A stretch of 64,000 bases of DNA from Aradus depressus (Eukaryota; Arthropoda; Insecta; Hemiptera; Aradidae). The DNA is taken from NCBI GenBank assembly GCA_963662175.1, contig OY759215.1:6809079-6873078 (forward strand). The letters are read 5' to 3'. How positions within the stretch are numbered: the stretch's first letter is position 1; every line of letters begins with the position of its first letter. Under the pieces are notes generated by a model. That model had not been told where the DNA came from, did not search any database, and worked only from the letters and a program-made list of their open reading frames with translations. Positions 10,650 through 24,000 of this stretch are shown here, one piece after another. Position numbers and translations under genes: made by a program.

Positions 10650-10980
10650 TTTACTTCCCCAGCTAAACGAAGTATAGGGGAAGTTATGTAATCGGTTAAA
10701 AATCTTTTGCGGAGTTTTCAATAAAATTTCATGTTTTCCGACCTCCATATTATATAAACATGCCTGTCTATGTGGGTATGACTGTGAACACGATAACTCT
10801 TGATAGAATGAGTGTATCGACATAAATATTATATATGAATCCAGAACCCTCTAACGATGACACCTATTGTTTTCAGCCAAATCGACCGAAGGGAAGGGGG
10901 GAGGCTTAACCCAAAATGTCCAAGAAGTGCCGATAGAAAGAATGTATTGACACGAAATTTTACATTTGGATTGAGGGAGT
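10650..10980 (-). repeat. R1 dispersed repeat copy
   Basis: Minus-strand copy with the terminal hairpin cttccccagc...gaagtatagggg at its left end, then gttttccgacctcc and atgagtgtatcgac. It is truncated at the right. Confidence 0.75.
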
Positions 10981-10984
10981 AACT

Positions 10985-11597
10985 GAGTAAGACGATTTTA
11001 ATCAAACAACTTGAGTTGCCGAAGTTATTTTTTTACCAACTCCCATGAACTTAGAGTTAGCATTTTTACAGTTTCTTGTAGAGTTTCCAATTAAAATTTC
11101 CTTACAAAAAAAGGAAAAAACATTTAGTGCAATTAGTTACTTTTCAAATTAACAACCACTTGAAAGGCACAAAGAATTTTCTGATGAATGGGGAATTTAT
11201 ACGACGCCATAAACCAGCTGACAGGAGAGACACCGAGAGATCTAGTTTCAAGGCATGAAGAGAGCACTCGAACAAGATACTGGACAATATTACAGAGCTG
11301 AGCTCACACATTGAAGGTTTCCGTAGGTGAATATTGTATTGGTGTTGTCTGTTTGGTTGAACGTCCTTATGTATGTACTCCCATTTTGGGCAGAAAGCTC
11401 TCTATAGGCTGCTGCCCGTTTCTAACTGTAATGCAACGATATTATCAATTGAACCTGTAATTTTCCCATGCACACACTTCAGTTATCTATTGAGGTAATA
11501 ATAAATATTATAGAATAATGTAATTTTGCCTGTAGGTCATTTCATTGATTGTTGATCTAGAATGGCACGGGACAAGTTCCACTTTTAAACCTTAATA
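10985..11597. other. Intergenic stretch, unrecognised
   Basis: Part of it (11200-11300) has more even base composition, but I cannot assign a gene or repeat. Confidence 0.4.
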
Positions 11598-11795
11598 TTC
11601 GGGGCCATGGTGGCCGTGCGGGCTAGAGCGTAGGGCTTTGATCGCATGGTTTCATCATGATCGCGGGGTCAAATCCCGTCCGGGAGTGAGTTTTATTTCG
11701 TAGATAATAGTCCCTCCCGGGGCCATGTATGTTCTAAATAACGAGATAAAACCATTATATAGACATGGCTAATATGCATCGTACATAAAGCCAGT
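11598..11795 (+). repeat. S2 tRNA-derived SINE
   Basis: The head reads ccatggtggccgtgcgggct with gggtcaaatcccgt as box B. The body reads agttttatttcgtagataat, then tagacatggctaatatgc. This is the best plus-strand copy of S2. Confidence 0.75.
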
Positions 11796-11799
11796 AAAA

Positions 11800-13295
11800 A
11801 AATTGATTTCATAATCGATTTATTTGTTTACTTTCATTAAAGTAACCTGTTTCGGACGTTTCAAGTTTAAAAGTAGTATTTTCTTAATGTTTTCAAGTGT
11901 TGTCTAAGACTATCTCTCAGATGAAGTTAATATTTGTAGACTGGCAACTGTTGTGTAGTTTGAATTTTACCAATAATTCATAGAAGTCTTTAGACATCCT
12001 ATATATACCGGATCAGAGTCCATCTGGCAGCTGTTCTATAGAATGAGTTAGTGTTTAAATGTTAGTAAATCCTATTTTCTTTTGGAGGAAAGTGATTTTT
12101 ATTAGTTATGTAAAGACAGTTGTATGTTTTCACCTCACAATAAGCTTTCTACAAGTTTTCTTTTGTGAAATAGTGAATAAATTAGTTGTGGATACTGAAG
12201 TTATGGATTATTTCTCAAGTCACAATTAGACTCAGTAGTTGGAAGTCTCAACACAAATCTTGGGTTAAGAAATATATATTTTTATAGTTAAATTGCTTGT
12301 CTACGTCACCCAGATTTCACAGAAATTGGACGATATTATAGTTACAAATAACTTGGTCTATAAAACAAATATTCACAGTAGGGACTCACCTGTAGTAATA
12401 CCCCAATTATCAAACCTTGTGAAAATAATTGTTGAAAGAAGGAGGAAGAAAATAAAAAGGGAAGAGATTTTCAGGTCTAGATTAGGTTTTCCGAGAATCT
12501 CCCCTCTGTTTGAATTCCCCACTTCACAGTATTTTACCGAGTTTAATATACTTTCTTTTTAGTGACTCCCGCTGCGACTAAGAGAATGTTGAGAGTAAAA
12601 AGCTCAAAAACTGTGAGTAATCCAAGTAAATGCATGGTAATTACACAAAGGAGAAGTTGAAAGCAATTAGGACGGTATTAAGGGTCGTAGCCGCTAAACT
12701 CGGTGTGGCTTGAAACTGTGTTTTAAAATTGAATCGAATCGAACACAATGTGGCGAGAATATTGTTTCAGGTTCACTTTGTATACTCCAAGAAAATTAAT
12801 GAAGAAAGTGAGCTCATTGTCTATATGATTATAAAGACAAAGATGTCTCTTTAACAGGGCCAATTGTCCAGGAATCCTCTTGATCAGTTTTTTGGAACTT
12901 TTTATTATTCGGATGACTGTAATTGCTTTCGTGGTGTGAAGATTCACGGAACCATTTCTCTCATCTATAAAAACATGAGCGAAAACCTTATTCAATGCGG
13001 ATTTTATTGGCACATCGAAATGTGAATCATATGAGACTTGAGATTTTACTGCACTTCAATACTGAACATAGGAATGTTCCGTGATGTATGTATTTCTGTT
13101 TGAAGGACACACGGCTTGCATACCCTTCGCATAGAATGAATATAATAACTATATTTGATTCGTCAATGCCTCATCGATAGTTTCAATTTCGTAGAAATGA
13201 AACTATACATTTTTTTAAAGCCTCCTCATCGCATCGTGACTTAGATCTCTGCTGCGTGATGTAAAAGTTCCCTGATCGATCTTGGAGATGCCTCG
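11800..13295. other. Intergenic stretch between SDR genes A and B
   Basis: No exon is recognisable. Minus-strand bases 13013-12723 have a 96-codon open frame that looks less random than others, but it has no homology I can name and no supporting neighbours. Treat it as unproven. Confidence 0.4.
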
Positions 13296-13297
13296 TT

Positions 13298-13510
13298 ATT
13301 ACTTCCCCAGCTATAAGAAGTATTTATTTATTTCATGTTTTCCGACCTGCAGATTCCAAATATGAAATAAACATGTTGTCCGTCTGTCTGTCTGTGTGAC
13401 TGTGAAGACGATAATTGCCGATAGAATGAATGTATCGATATAAAACTTAGTATTATTTTAGAGCCCCTATGTAAGTCAACTATTAAATATTAGCGCAAAC
13501 TGGTAGAACC
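13298..13510 (-). repeat. R1 copy, hairpin-side part
   Basis: The sequence runs from cttccccagctataagaagt through gttttccgacctgca and atgaatgtatcgat to gcgcaaactgg. The remainder of the same R1 resumes at 13979, so about 470 bp is inserted between. Confidence 0.65.
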
Positions 13511-13603
13511 ACTGGCTTTCCTGAACCACATAAATAAACCAAATATAATTAAAAAAAAAAAAAAAAAAAAATTGTATTAAATGAAAATTATTTGATGTGG
13601 CCG

Positions 13604-13801
13604 TTACAGGACTTTCTTATACCAACCATGCTTACAGATCACTCTCTCTCCCCCTCCCCTTCTCAAAATCATTTAATGTTGTCTCATTGTACACCGTTAT
13701 TTTGAGAGTAGACATTGTTATACCCAGTAATGCCAGTATGAAATAATTTTGAGAAGGGGGAAGAGAGTGATCTGTAAGCATGGTATAAGAAAGTTCTGTA
13801 A
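13604..13801. mobile_element. MITE with long inverted arms
   Basis: The left arm ttacaggactttcttatacc... and the inverse right arm ...ggtataagaaagttctgtaa are about 65 bp each. They include gatcactctctctccccct and its complement, around a centre of about 70 bp. No coding content. Confidence 0.75.
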
Positions 13802-13879
13802 TAGGCACATTATTTTATTATATTTTGAACAACAAAAGTTTGAATGGGACTAACTTTGATGAAATCAACAAGAGAATGA

Positions 13880-13978
13880 AATATATATTTTGATGGGCTA
13901 CGTACTCTGCACGATACCATTGGCGGTGAGAGGGAAGATCCCTCCAATGAAGAGCTCATTCCTCTCGTCATTCACCTC
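13880..13978 (-). other. Possible receptor-like coding fragment
   Basis: On the minus strand one frame reads NDERNELFIGGIFPLTANG and then VQS. This resembles the start of the extracellular ligand-binding (ANF-receptor type) domain of class C GPCRs such as GABA-B receptors. A GTACGT donor follows near 13890. The segment is embedded between two halves of one R1 copy, and the apparent acceptor AG lies in R1 sequence. It may be a captured exon fragment or chance. Confidence 0.25.
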
Positions 13979-14065
13979 ATCGACTGGTTTTGTAGAGGGA
14001 GTGACAAGTTAATTGATTAAATCGTTCTGGGGAAGTACATTGCCTGTGATTCACCATTTTTTTAA
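13979..14065 (-). repeat. R1 copy, 5' end part
   Basis: It reads tcgactggttttgtagaggg, then cgttctggggaagtacattg and gtgattcacc. It completes the R1 copy interrupted at 13510. Confidence 0.7.
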
Positions 14066-14069
14066 TTTG

Positions 14070-14827
14070 CTTTAATCTGTTTAAAGTTAAAAACTGCTAA
14101 TTCGCAAGAGTCAATTTTTAGTTCTAGAAAAGTCTATCTGTTCAAGTTGGAAGTACATGAGGACATTAATACATTTTATTTTATTTCTTTTGTTCATACT
14201 TTTTAGAGCCAAGTTTGGTTTACTGGTAAAGTGTCTGCCTAAAGAGGTGAAGATTGCAAGTTTGAAACTACATAGTTGTTTTTCATGTACATGTACGCTA
14301 ATCCTAATCTCCCCCATCCCATTTGTGGTCGTCTATGTCAGGTTACCGATCCCGCCATAAGCACAAATGAGAGATATCGGTATATAGTAAAAAAAACATT
14401 TATAAATGTTATCACAACTAAAGCTCGTTGCACCCCAGCAGCTCCCCCCCTTGCATAATGCAGGAGCGAGGAAACCTGCCTTTGTGGTTAGCGGTTAACC
14501 ACCTTAAGTTTTGTTACCCACACCCCGACCTAACCACTCTAGCGCAGGAGGGCGGTACCCCCCCTATTTATACATCTGATAGCGAATGCAATATAAAATC
14601 TCACCTTCTGAAGGAGTTTTTATGTATTTATTCATTGAGCCACAACTATAAAAAAAAAATGCACTGGAGAACCAAATATAAAAAAATATATATTTAATAA
14701 TAAAAATTATTGTTATATAACATTATAAATATCATAATTATATTTTTATAAATATTTGTATAAACATTTTTATAAAGATAACTAATAAGAAATATAATAT
14801 GTTCAAAAATAATATTTCTTAGACGAA
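14070..14827. other. Intergenic stretch downstream of gene A
   Basis: The sequence is AT-rich, with a less AT-rich patch at 14420-14570. No gene recognised. Confidence 0.4.
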
Positions 14828-14833
14828 TTTATT
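14828..14833 (-). promoter_or_regulatory. Candidate polyadenylation signal of SDR gene A
   Basis: AATAAA on the minus strand lies about 115 bases after the gene A stop codon. It is plausible by position only. Confidence 0.4.
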
Positions 14834-14946
14834 CTAATTCCTTCTCTTCAGTCACATGCTTCAGCAGTGCAGCCATGGACTTGACATATGTATGTCGTTG
14901 TAAATATGAAAATAAATATATTAATAACAATAATATTAATTTGGAT

Positions 14947-15036
14947 TTAGGTTTGTTTCTCTACTTTCTCTTCGTCTTCTTTCATTTTTCCTTTAATGAT
15001 CTGAGCACCAACAGATTGCATCGTCAGCTCAGAGAT
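14947..15036 (-). CDS. SDR gene A exon 6 (last)
   Basis: The exon is 90 bp, with acceptor TTTCAG before 15036, and ends with stop TAA at 14949-14947. It encodes ISELTMQSVG and then a charged tail (KGKMKEDEEKVEKQT). The opening matches the ISEITVQPTG of gene C, the final SDR beta strand. The lysine/glutamate-rich tail is longer than in gene C and poorly conserved. Confidence 0.85.
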   Translation of the reverse strand: MSELTMQSVGAQIIKGKMKEDEEKVEKQT

Positions 15037-18000
15037 CTGAAATCATAATTTGAAAATAACAATTAACAACAGTAGAAGAAAGAAACAAAGAAAGTAATTT
15101 ATTTGGGCCGGCATTCAAGTGCCTTTCACAAAAATGACAAAATAAAATACAGAAACATAAAAAAATAAATAAATTTTAAAAAAAATAAAAATCAAGCTAA
15201 AATGTGCTGTGGGAGTCCGGGTGGCAGTCGGCGATGTGCGGTGGGCTGTCCAATATTGAAGTGGACAGCTCCAGGGCTGAGAGGCAGGTTCTGGAGGAAC
15301 GTCTCAGTCAGAGATCGCAGGACGGTGTCCATGGGAGCTATGTCCAGTTCTTTATGAATTATACTGCCTCTCACGAACCACGGTGCATTGAGACCTATGC
15401 GGAGGGTTTTGTTTTAAAATGATTGTAATTTTCGTTTTACTGTTTTGCTTGCACTGAACCATATTGAGCAAGCATATGTTAGTAGTGGGCGTAATAGAGA
15501 TGTGTACAAAATTTTGATGCAATTTGGGCGGAGTGGAGTGTTGCGGTTAATGAGTGGATAAAGTTGTGAGTCTTTGGTATGCTTGTGTTAGTTTTGTTGA
15601 GATGTGGGTGTGCAATGTAAGTTTTGTGTCCATGTGTAAGCCAAGATATTTTAATGTTTGTTGTGAAGTATTCCATGGAATATCAGTATTATCAATTTGG
15701 ATGTTGTTGGTTTGGCGTATTCGGCGTAGAGAAAAAATTTTGGTTGATGATTTTAAAGGATTTAATTTTAACTTCCAGTTAGAAAACCAAGTTGAGATGA
15801 TGGAGACAGCTGATTGGAGAGTGTGTGTGGCGATGTGAATATCGGAGTGTTGTGCTAGTATTAAAGTGTCGTCCGCATAGGTAGCAAGCATCGTGGTCTG
15901 CGGGACTGGCATGTCATGACAGTATAAGTTAAAAAGAACTGGGCTGAGAATAGCTCCCTGAGGGACACCTACACCTATCGTCCTCCGTCTGCTGACTTCG
16001 GCGTTGATCCTGACCTGGAAGGAGCGATCCCTCAAGAATGATGACATCAGATTTTGAAGATACTGCGGTGGTCCTGTCAGGTGTAGTTTGTACAGCAACC
16101 CCTCATGCCAGATGGAGTCGAACGCGGCTGCCACATCTAGCGATGCTGCAGCTGTATACTCCTTCTTTTCGAATCCTTTGATAATAGCTTCAGTGACCCG
16201 CTGAAGCTAGTGGAGGGTCGAGTGATTCGAACGGAATCCAAACTGGTGCTCCGGGATAGTTTGCGTTGAGTCCAGGTGAGTCAAAAGCCGTCGAAGGATA
16301 ATTTTCTCGAACACTTTTGATGTGGTCGGCAGCAGAAGAATAATAATGTTTATTTAAATAATTAATTTAATAACAAAAAATATTTTAAATGTTGAGTTTT
16401 TCAAGGAATTTCCAAAAACGAGGTCACAACGGAATGAGGGGTGTAAGGCCCTGCCTGGCAACATTAAAATAAAGCCCTACATAGGTTATTCTATTGAAAC
16501 AAGCCAATCCAATTTGTAGCCCTTGTAAGGTTCATCCCGTGTTGTGTAAATATTGGCTACCTCAGGTATATTGCCACAATTTCATGCAATATATGAGTAG
16601 ATCGCTCACTGGAAATAAAGGGTTTTGTTCAGGTTCTGCAGCCTACTGCCATAGATATAAAGAACTCAGTTCTTATTCACTCAAATTAACCAACCAAAAT
16701 ATACTCGTAGGCAACTAAAATGTCAATGTCGGTAGCATAGAGGTAGCGTGGTTTCCTATCATGCTTAAGATCGTGAGTTCGAAACCCGGCCAAGTCCTCC
16801 CCATAAGTAAAAAACTTTGAGCTTCGGGATGTTAAGCGATGGTCCCGAGCCTGAGCTGTCAGTTACTCATTAAAGCCCTACCTTAGGTAACATATCCTGG
16901 GTAGGCAACATTTAGGACCCCCATTTTAGAGTCGGGCTCACAAGAGCTTGATTTTATCAAGTCTGTACATTCAATACACTAAGTAATAAAATATAAATGT
17001 TATGAGCAAGTATTTCCTTTCTTTATATTAGACAAACGTCATTAGGGTCATTGACGGTCTTCGACCCTCAAAATGAAAACATGTCTTAATTACGTTGACA
17101 TGTAGAGGTACAGTGAGACAGTAGGTGATGGCAGACATAAGGTCTTGGGTGTCCAGGGTGGGATGAGGTCCAGGGAAGTGGCCCGCCAGACTGGAGCTCA
17201 TCTCGGTCTTCACCAGGCCCGGGCTCAGACTCTGAAACACAACAAACACTGCATTAGAGGGCAAAAGGTCATTATCAAACCAAAACTTTCATTCTTCTGT
17301 TTCCAAATAAATTTATCCTAATCAAGGCCTCAAAATATAGCACAGCTATAGATGTGCAGAATCGCTATGCTTTTATGAATCGAATACTTTGGAATCGCGA
17401 CTACCTATTAAGAATCGAGTGCTCGTTATTCGAAAACTTTTCAGAATCCAATGTTTTTTTTCCGAGTATTTTTGTACCGTTGGAGTGCTACTTAAAGGTT
17501 GAGTCGAACTTGGTACTCCAGTTATTTTTAAGGGTTGGGATCAAAAAAGTTGAATTCGCTGATTTTATGAATGGGAAAATGAGAGTTAGGTTCTTTATGG
17601 GTAAACAAATTGCGATCTATAGGGATTGTAAAAGGAAAAGTTCAAAAAAGTGTACATAAATGTTCATAAAATCATGTTGTAAGAAATGTCTACAAATAAT
17701 TTTTTTTTAGCGACTTACTTTTCGTAGCCGGTCCTCGGACCTCCGCGCTCGTCTCTGGTCCTCGGCCATCCTCGATTCTCGGAAGGTACCAACCCTGGTC
17801 CTCATTCACTCCCCCAACGACCCCCCAACCTGGCACCTCAGCTGGGGTTAACCTTAATCTTAAGCCATCATCAAATTTTGTTTTAAAGCGTTTGTGGGGA
17901 ATCGACAGGAGGAATTTTAGAATCCATCTTTCTCTTAAGCATCAGTGTATGCGAATTGGAAAATTTTCATTTATGTTCGTCCTCCCTCAAGTGCTAGTTA

Positions 18001-21000
18001 CATTCTGTGTTTCAGAATTATTGAGAATGGGGTTTATAATGTCGTCAAAGAACATGACACACATACTTCCAGAAGTTCGGCGCAACAACCTTCAGCTTTC
18101 GAAATGATTCAAGAGGTATGAAGGCATTTTTTTCCATAAGATGATTTTTTAGGGGTGCAATTCCACCCCTTATACATATAATACAGCGGTTCACCTATTT
18201 TTCAATAGGCGGTGAACTAAGAAATGCTCGCACACTAAAGCATTTGAGTACTGATTATTTTACTGTAATTGTGTCGTTCCATCTCTAGAGGCCATAGTGT
18301 ATGTCAAATGTGAGATCCTCCAGGACAGCAGAGTTGTGATCGATCAGAATCAAGAAAAAAAAAAATAACAAAAAAAAAAGCTTTAGGCAAGAGGGACGGG
18401 AATACACACCATCAATCAGCCCCCTTCGGAAAAACAGACATAGTTTACAGTCCGGCACAAAAAATACCTTTAAAATAATGTCCAACCCAACTTTGTACAT
18501 AAAATGTTTGTTTGATCTCCCTCGCCTGTCAAAGCTCCCCCACTCCCACCATAAAAAAAATGGACACACCACATGGTCCAAGTCAGATTTACGATCGATC
18601 CAGTAACAAAAACGACTAGATCTGCACTTAGGTAAATATGTTTTTCCGTTTTCAGGTTAGTTTCACAATTAGTCATCTCTTTATGGCACCCTTTCATCAC
18701 TCCACCTCCGTCACCTCTCTTCCCTTCCTTCTCTCCAAGCACTTCAACCAAACAAGCTCCGTTTCTTCTCCACTTCATAATTCCTTCTTTCTCCTTCATT
18801 CTAAGATTTCTCCATAGGTCATATCTTTTCTCCCCTTCATTTCTATTTCATAACTTATTATTTTTCCTTCTTCGTCACCTCACCTGTCATTTCTCATTCT
18901 CCGTCACCTCGTTTCCCCTTCTCTCTATCATTATGTTCTTTCCTTGGTCATATCATCTTTTCCTTTTCTTTCCACCAGCTCTCATCCCTCCACCCCGTAA
19001 CTTCTTTCGCCTTCCTTGTCACCTCTCCTCTCTTTTCCCCTTCTCCGTCACCCCTCCTTTCCTTCTCTCCTCTTTTTCCTCCTTCATCTCTCCCCTCGTT
19101 TCTCCTTCTCCATCCCTCTCCTCCCTTCCTTCTCTCCTTTCTCATTCTCCGTTACCTCTCCTCCCTTTTTTCCTTCCCCGTTCCCTGTTCTCCTTCACCT
19201 CTCCTTCCTCCTTTCTCTCTTTCTCCGTCACCTCTTCTTCCTTCCTTCTCTCCTCTCTTTTCTCTGTCTCCACTCCTCTCTTCCTTATCTCCTCTCTTTT
19301 CTCCTTCTCCGTCACCTTTCCTCCCTTCCTTCTCTCCATGACCTCTCCACCCAACCACCCCTCCATCATGTATCCTACCTCAATCATACCTTCTTTCTCC
19401 TTCTTTTCTTCAGTATAAACCCCATAAATGTAGGTATGTAATCTTTGCGTTGTAATTCGTAAACAAGGAAACCTTGAACGGCAAGTTCGACCCAAAACGT
19501 TTCTACTAACCAATAAACATCAATTTGTTCTCATTATGGCCAGCAGAAGATCAGTGCATAAAGGTTTGGGATTTATATAAAATTCCATTACGGAAGGTGA
19601 AACCTCTTTTGTATCTATGGTGGACAAATTCACATCCCGGTCGTTTAAAACCGTTAGCTATGATTTAGGGAATTTATAATGAACTCATCCATGAATAAAA
19701 CTATCTAAAAAACTATATATGAGGAGTTTGGAGCCAGAGCGGACCAACTGGTTAAAACTGAACAGGAAGAAAATGGCATTTGAAAATTGAGTACATTTTG
19801 TTTATCTCCATAAATGGGCCCCAAATATCTATTTATATTTGAAATTTTAGAATAGTATTGGATGAGTGATCCCTTTTTGTGTTCTCTAAAGTTTTTGAAG
19901 GCCGTATGATCCATTGTGACTTTGAAAATATATGCACAAAATACTTGTGGACTAAACTTAAAGTCTGCTATCTATCACTGAAGTGAAGAAACTAAGTGAT
20001 CCACACTGGTTTTGAAAAAAGGGAACCTATGCCAACATCAGGATGGTAATAACTCATTTTCCGAAAAATTGTGGATTGGTCCGCTCTGGCTCCAAACTCC
20101 TCATATACGAACTAGTATTTCCCATATTGTTCAGAAAGATGTTACTTTGTTATTTTTCGATATAGTTGGATTATTAGTAGGACTAACGAAAAGTGGCTTG
20201 GATGGTTTTGTTCTGAAAGCTGTTAAATACAATCATTGTGTCTGAGGTGTGTTAGCTCTGAAAGCCTTCCAGCTAGAAGTGTGCTACGGTCGGAGTCTAT
20301 ATATCTCCCTCCAATAGAACCGGTCCACAATCATCAACTCGAAAAACTGTATCTAAAAATATATATTTCATTTTTTTAATTTGTGACCATTTATTACGAC
20401 ATGCCCTATCCGAGGTACTACATGTATGGACTTCTTAAAATTCATAATATGTAAAAATTACCGAGAAGTTCCGAAATAAATATGTGACATATTTATTTCG
20501 GAACTTTCGATAAAAATTAAGCCATTCATTAAAATGTAAGATATGTTTAATGTTCAGTCATTGCAGGGAAATTTACCAAAAAGCTCTTATACGATACTTT
20601 AGTTTCAAAAAGCATGCTAAACTGCGCTTATTTCCAAAACAGCGGATCCGAATGGCACCAAAATCAAGATGCCAAGAATAGTCACTTTGACAAACATTTT
20701 GAGAAAAAAAAAAAAAAAAAAAAACATTCAAACAAAAGAAAATTCCACACCCAGACACAGAAATAGCCGCCCTGCGGAAAACCACTCTTCTTTACGTTTT
20801 GAGTGTTGAAGACTCAGCTGACCTTACATCGGTCATTATTTTTCTACTCCATCACCATCCATTTTTTGTAAATCAGGCCCAGGCTTTAACTTTAAGGTCA
20901 TTCCGGTGGACGTACGTCCGACTCTTCTGTGGGAATACTAAATTTTGCCTATCAAGGTTTAGTAAGAGTATGAGTGTTTAACTAGTACCTTCACTATGTA

Positions 21001-24000
21001 CTGGCCCGGGAAGATCGCTTATCCAAAGGACAGAGCTTCCCATTCAGTAGACAAGTACGTTATCTTTGTGCTACCGGCGCCCATCTTTTTATAATACATA
21101 TATTTATATTGTTTCACCTGATCGGTTTTTCGATTGCTTGGAGATTGCTAAAAAAAAATAAGATATTTAGTCCATTCTGCAAATACTGACTGCAATAAGG
21201 ATGAGTGGTTAGCGTAACCATCAAATACTTGAGTTCCTGAGGATATAATAATGTTATTGATAGTAAAAATCACGAAATGTCCTATAATTTGTGGTTTTCC
21301 CGGACAATACGACACCAAAGCTATTTTTGATATAATTATCTTTATTGTCTTACAGTTACTCTGATTTTGGAGCCAGATCTTGCCAGTTCGTTCCTCAGTA
21401 GAGTGCTCAGAACAGTGACTGCATGTTTGGAGGCACAATACGGAGCAAAACCATCAGCTTCCACCAGCCTGTGACCTGCAACACTGTACACAATTATATG
21501 ACAATATACATATATTATTATATATATGTTTTTCTTATTTATTATCCTTAATGTTGTTACGAACTAGGCCACAATGGTCGAATAATCCGGCCGCTAATCC
21601 GCCATTGATGAAAAATCGAATGAATCAATACAATAGGATTCTTACAATGTAAGTAATGTTTTATGAACTAAGATGATTTCTCTTATTTAAATAAAGGTAG
21701 TTGTGTTTTCTTCGCACATTTTGAGTTTGTCAATCTTGTTTTTGGATTGGCTGCGAGTCATTAAGCATGTACTATTTCAAAATAGTGAATAAAGAGTACT
21801 CACTGTAATGTGTATTATTTATTAGGTCACAAGTAGACTCAAAAATAAGAAGTATGTGAAAGTTTTTTCGAAAGCCACTAAATAATGATTGAAGAATTTC
21901 TTTTATCCTGTAAAATCACACTTTCTCATTGTAATTATTCTCTTTACTTTAATACAACATTAATTCAAATTACGTTTATGTTCCAAACAAGCGAAGTTAA
22001 AAAGAAAATTTTTTCTAACTCCAATTATAAAAAAAAAAAACTTGGAGCAGTTTCTCCGTTATAAAAATTACAGCCTTTCTCATGTTTTTAATAAGTTTCT
22101 CAAAGTAACAGCTCTTCACTTTTTCTGATCTTCTTAGTTTGGTCGTTGGCGAAGTGTAAGAATAAATATGTATTTCCTCTCTTGTTCAAAAAAAAAAAAA
22201 AAAAGCTGATGAACCTCCTTCGAAGGGCGAAATCGTATATAGTATTCATTGCTAATCATGTTTATCGGCCGAAGGGAAAAGCGACATCAGAAGAAGGGTG
22301 TGCTCGACTCAAAAACCCTGTTAACTGCCGATATAATGTATGTACAGATATGAAACTTTTCAATTAAATTCAAAACCCTGCTTTCGTTTGTTAAATCATG
22401 TTGTATATATACAGTATAAATGCCGTCATTCGGATGGTCCCGAGTTTGTACGATGTCAGGTACTCGTTAAAGATCCCTACCCCAGGTGAATAAACCTGGG
22501 TGGGCTAAATCTAGCACTCCCACAGTAAAGTCGGGCTCATGTCCACTAGAGCAACGAAAGAGCGCTCTGGTAGTAGGCGATATGACGCCGTAGTTAAAGC
22601 CCGGGCATGAGTCACAATAACTAATTGTTAAATCACGTGAGTTTAAAAGAATATGATACTATAATTATTCAGTTGATTATTGTTCATAGGGACCACAGCA
22701 AGCATATTCTGGGCAGCAACAATCAATCATGCATACAGTTGTTTTAAACATTAACGGAAAAGATAAATAATTTTTCTGAAAGAGTCTGTCATTTTACCTA
22801 AAAAAACACTCTTACAATGGTAAACTTACCATCTGACTACTATTAATCCTTAAAAAATAAAAAATAAATGTACAGCCCATTAGTATTTTACGTAACTAAA
22901 ATTATTGTAATGGAATTGGAGCATTCAACAAGTTTTTCTAAACCTATCCAAAGCTCTATGAGAAACCGTGTATTTTTACTTTTTTTTCGTTAATATTTAA
23001 TATTATCATCAAGTGTATGCCTGATAACGAAGTATGATGAATGAAATACCTGTATCATTTGTTGTAATGTTTCACTGACATACAAAATATTCATAAAGTC
23101 ATACTTTATCTTCAAACGCCTTTATTTTTAATAAAGGAATCCATATGAAAACATTTGCGATTGATGCAAATATAATGATAAATTTTATAATATTCAAAAT
23201 ATATTTGTCACATCTTAATATAATAATTTCGAGGGGCCATTGTTACATGTCGTTTTGGCTTCGGACCGTCACAATTTTGTAGCTTTCCTTTATCTAGGGA
23301 AGGACTTTTTTTTTTTAAAGCAGGAAATTTGATGATGCTACAACATTGTGTCCCCTCTAGATATTTGGACCCGGCTTTTTGTCCGAGGAATATTTTCTGT
23401 ACACAATGTAAAGAGGAAGGAAGGAGTTTGGTAATTGAGTTTCAATTTGAGCGTATCGAGAGCACCGAAGGGAGATGGCCTCAATGTGGAATCGATAAAC
23501 TATATTGAAGAAGATGAAAGAATGTAGGATCAATCGTCCAATGTTCAAAGGGCTCCCCCTTGACATTTTTTTTCCGCTATTTTCGTGAAAAAAAAAAAAA
23601 AAAGCAGCATTGTATATCGTATTTTTTTATTCACTTATAGTTTTCACTCGGTCCTGTAGCTCTCAATACAAGTCATATATAATTAGTTTACAACAACGGA
23701 CAGTCACGGGACAAAGAAAATTGTCAATTGCAGAAGGGTGTGTGTTGAGAAGGGTTTTAAAAAAAAACATATGTATGTAGGTTACTATTATTATAGATTA
23801 TTAGATAAAACACACATAATAATAGTTATTATGGATTTTAAACTAATAAACCAAACAGTAGGTATGTATACCTGTTTCACAAACATCGAATTATACGAAT
23901 AATAAGAAACATTCAAAATTACATTTTTCAAATGGATTGTTTTGAAAATTGGTTGTCCGCGTCCATCAGAGGGGTGTCCGTTGCGAGGAGGGTAAAAATA

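Noticed and set aside
12723..13013. A 96-codon minus-strand frame between genes A and B
   Set aside because: No recognisable family, splice context or conservation, and AT-rich intergenic sequence gives frames of this size by chance.
18933..19513. Open frames of up to 161 codons on both strands
   Set aside because: They come from a pyrimidine-rich tract that has few possible stop codons. The products are only Ser/Phe/Leu/Pro or Arg/Lys/Glu/Gly.
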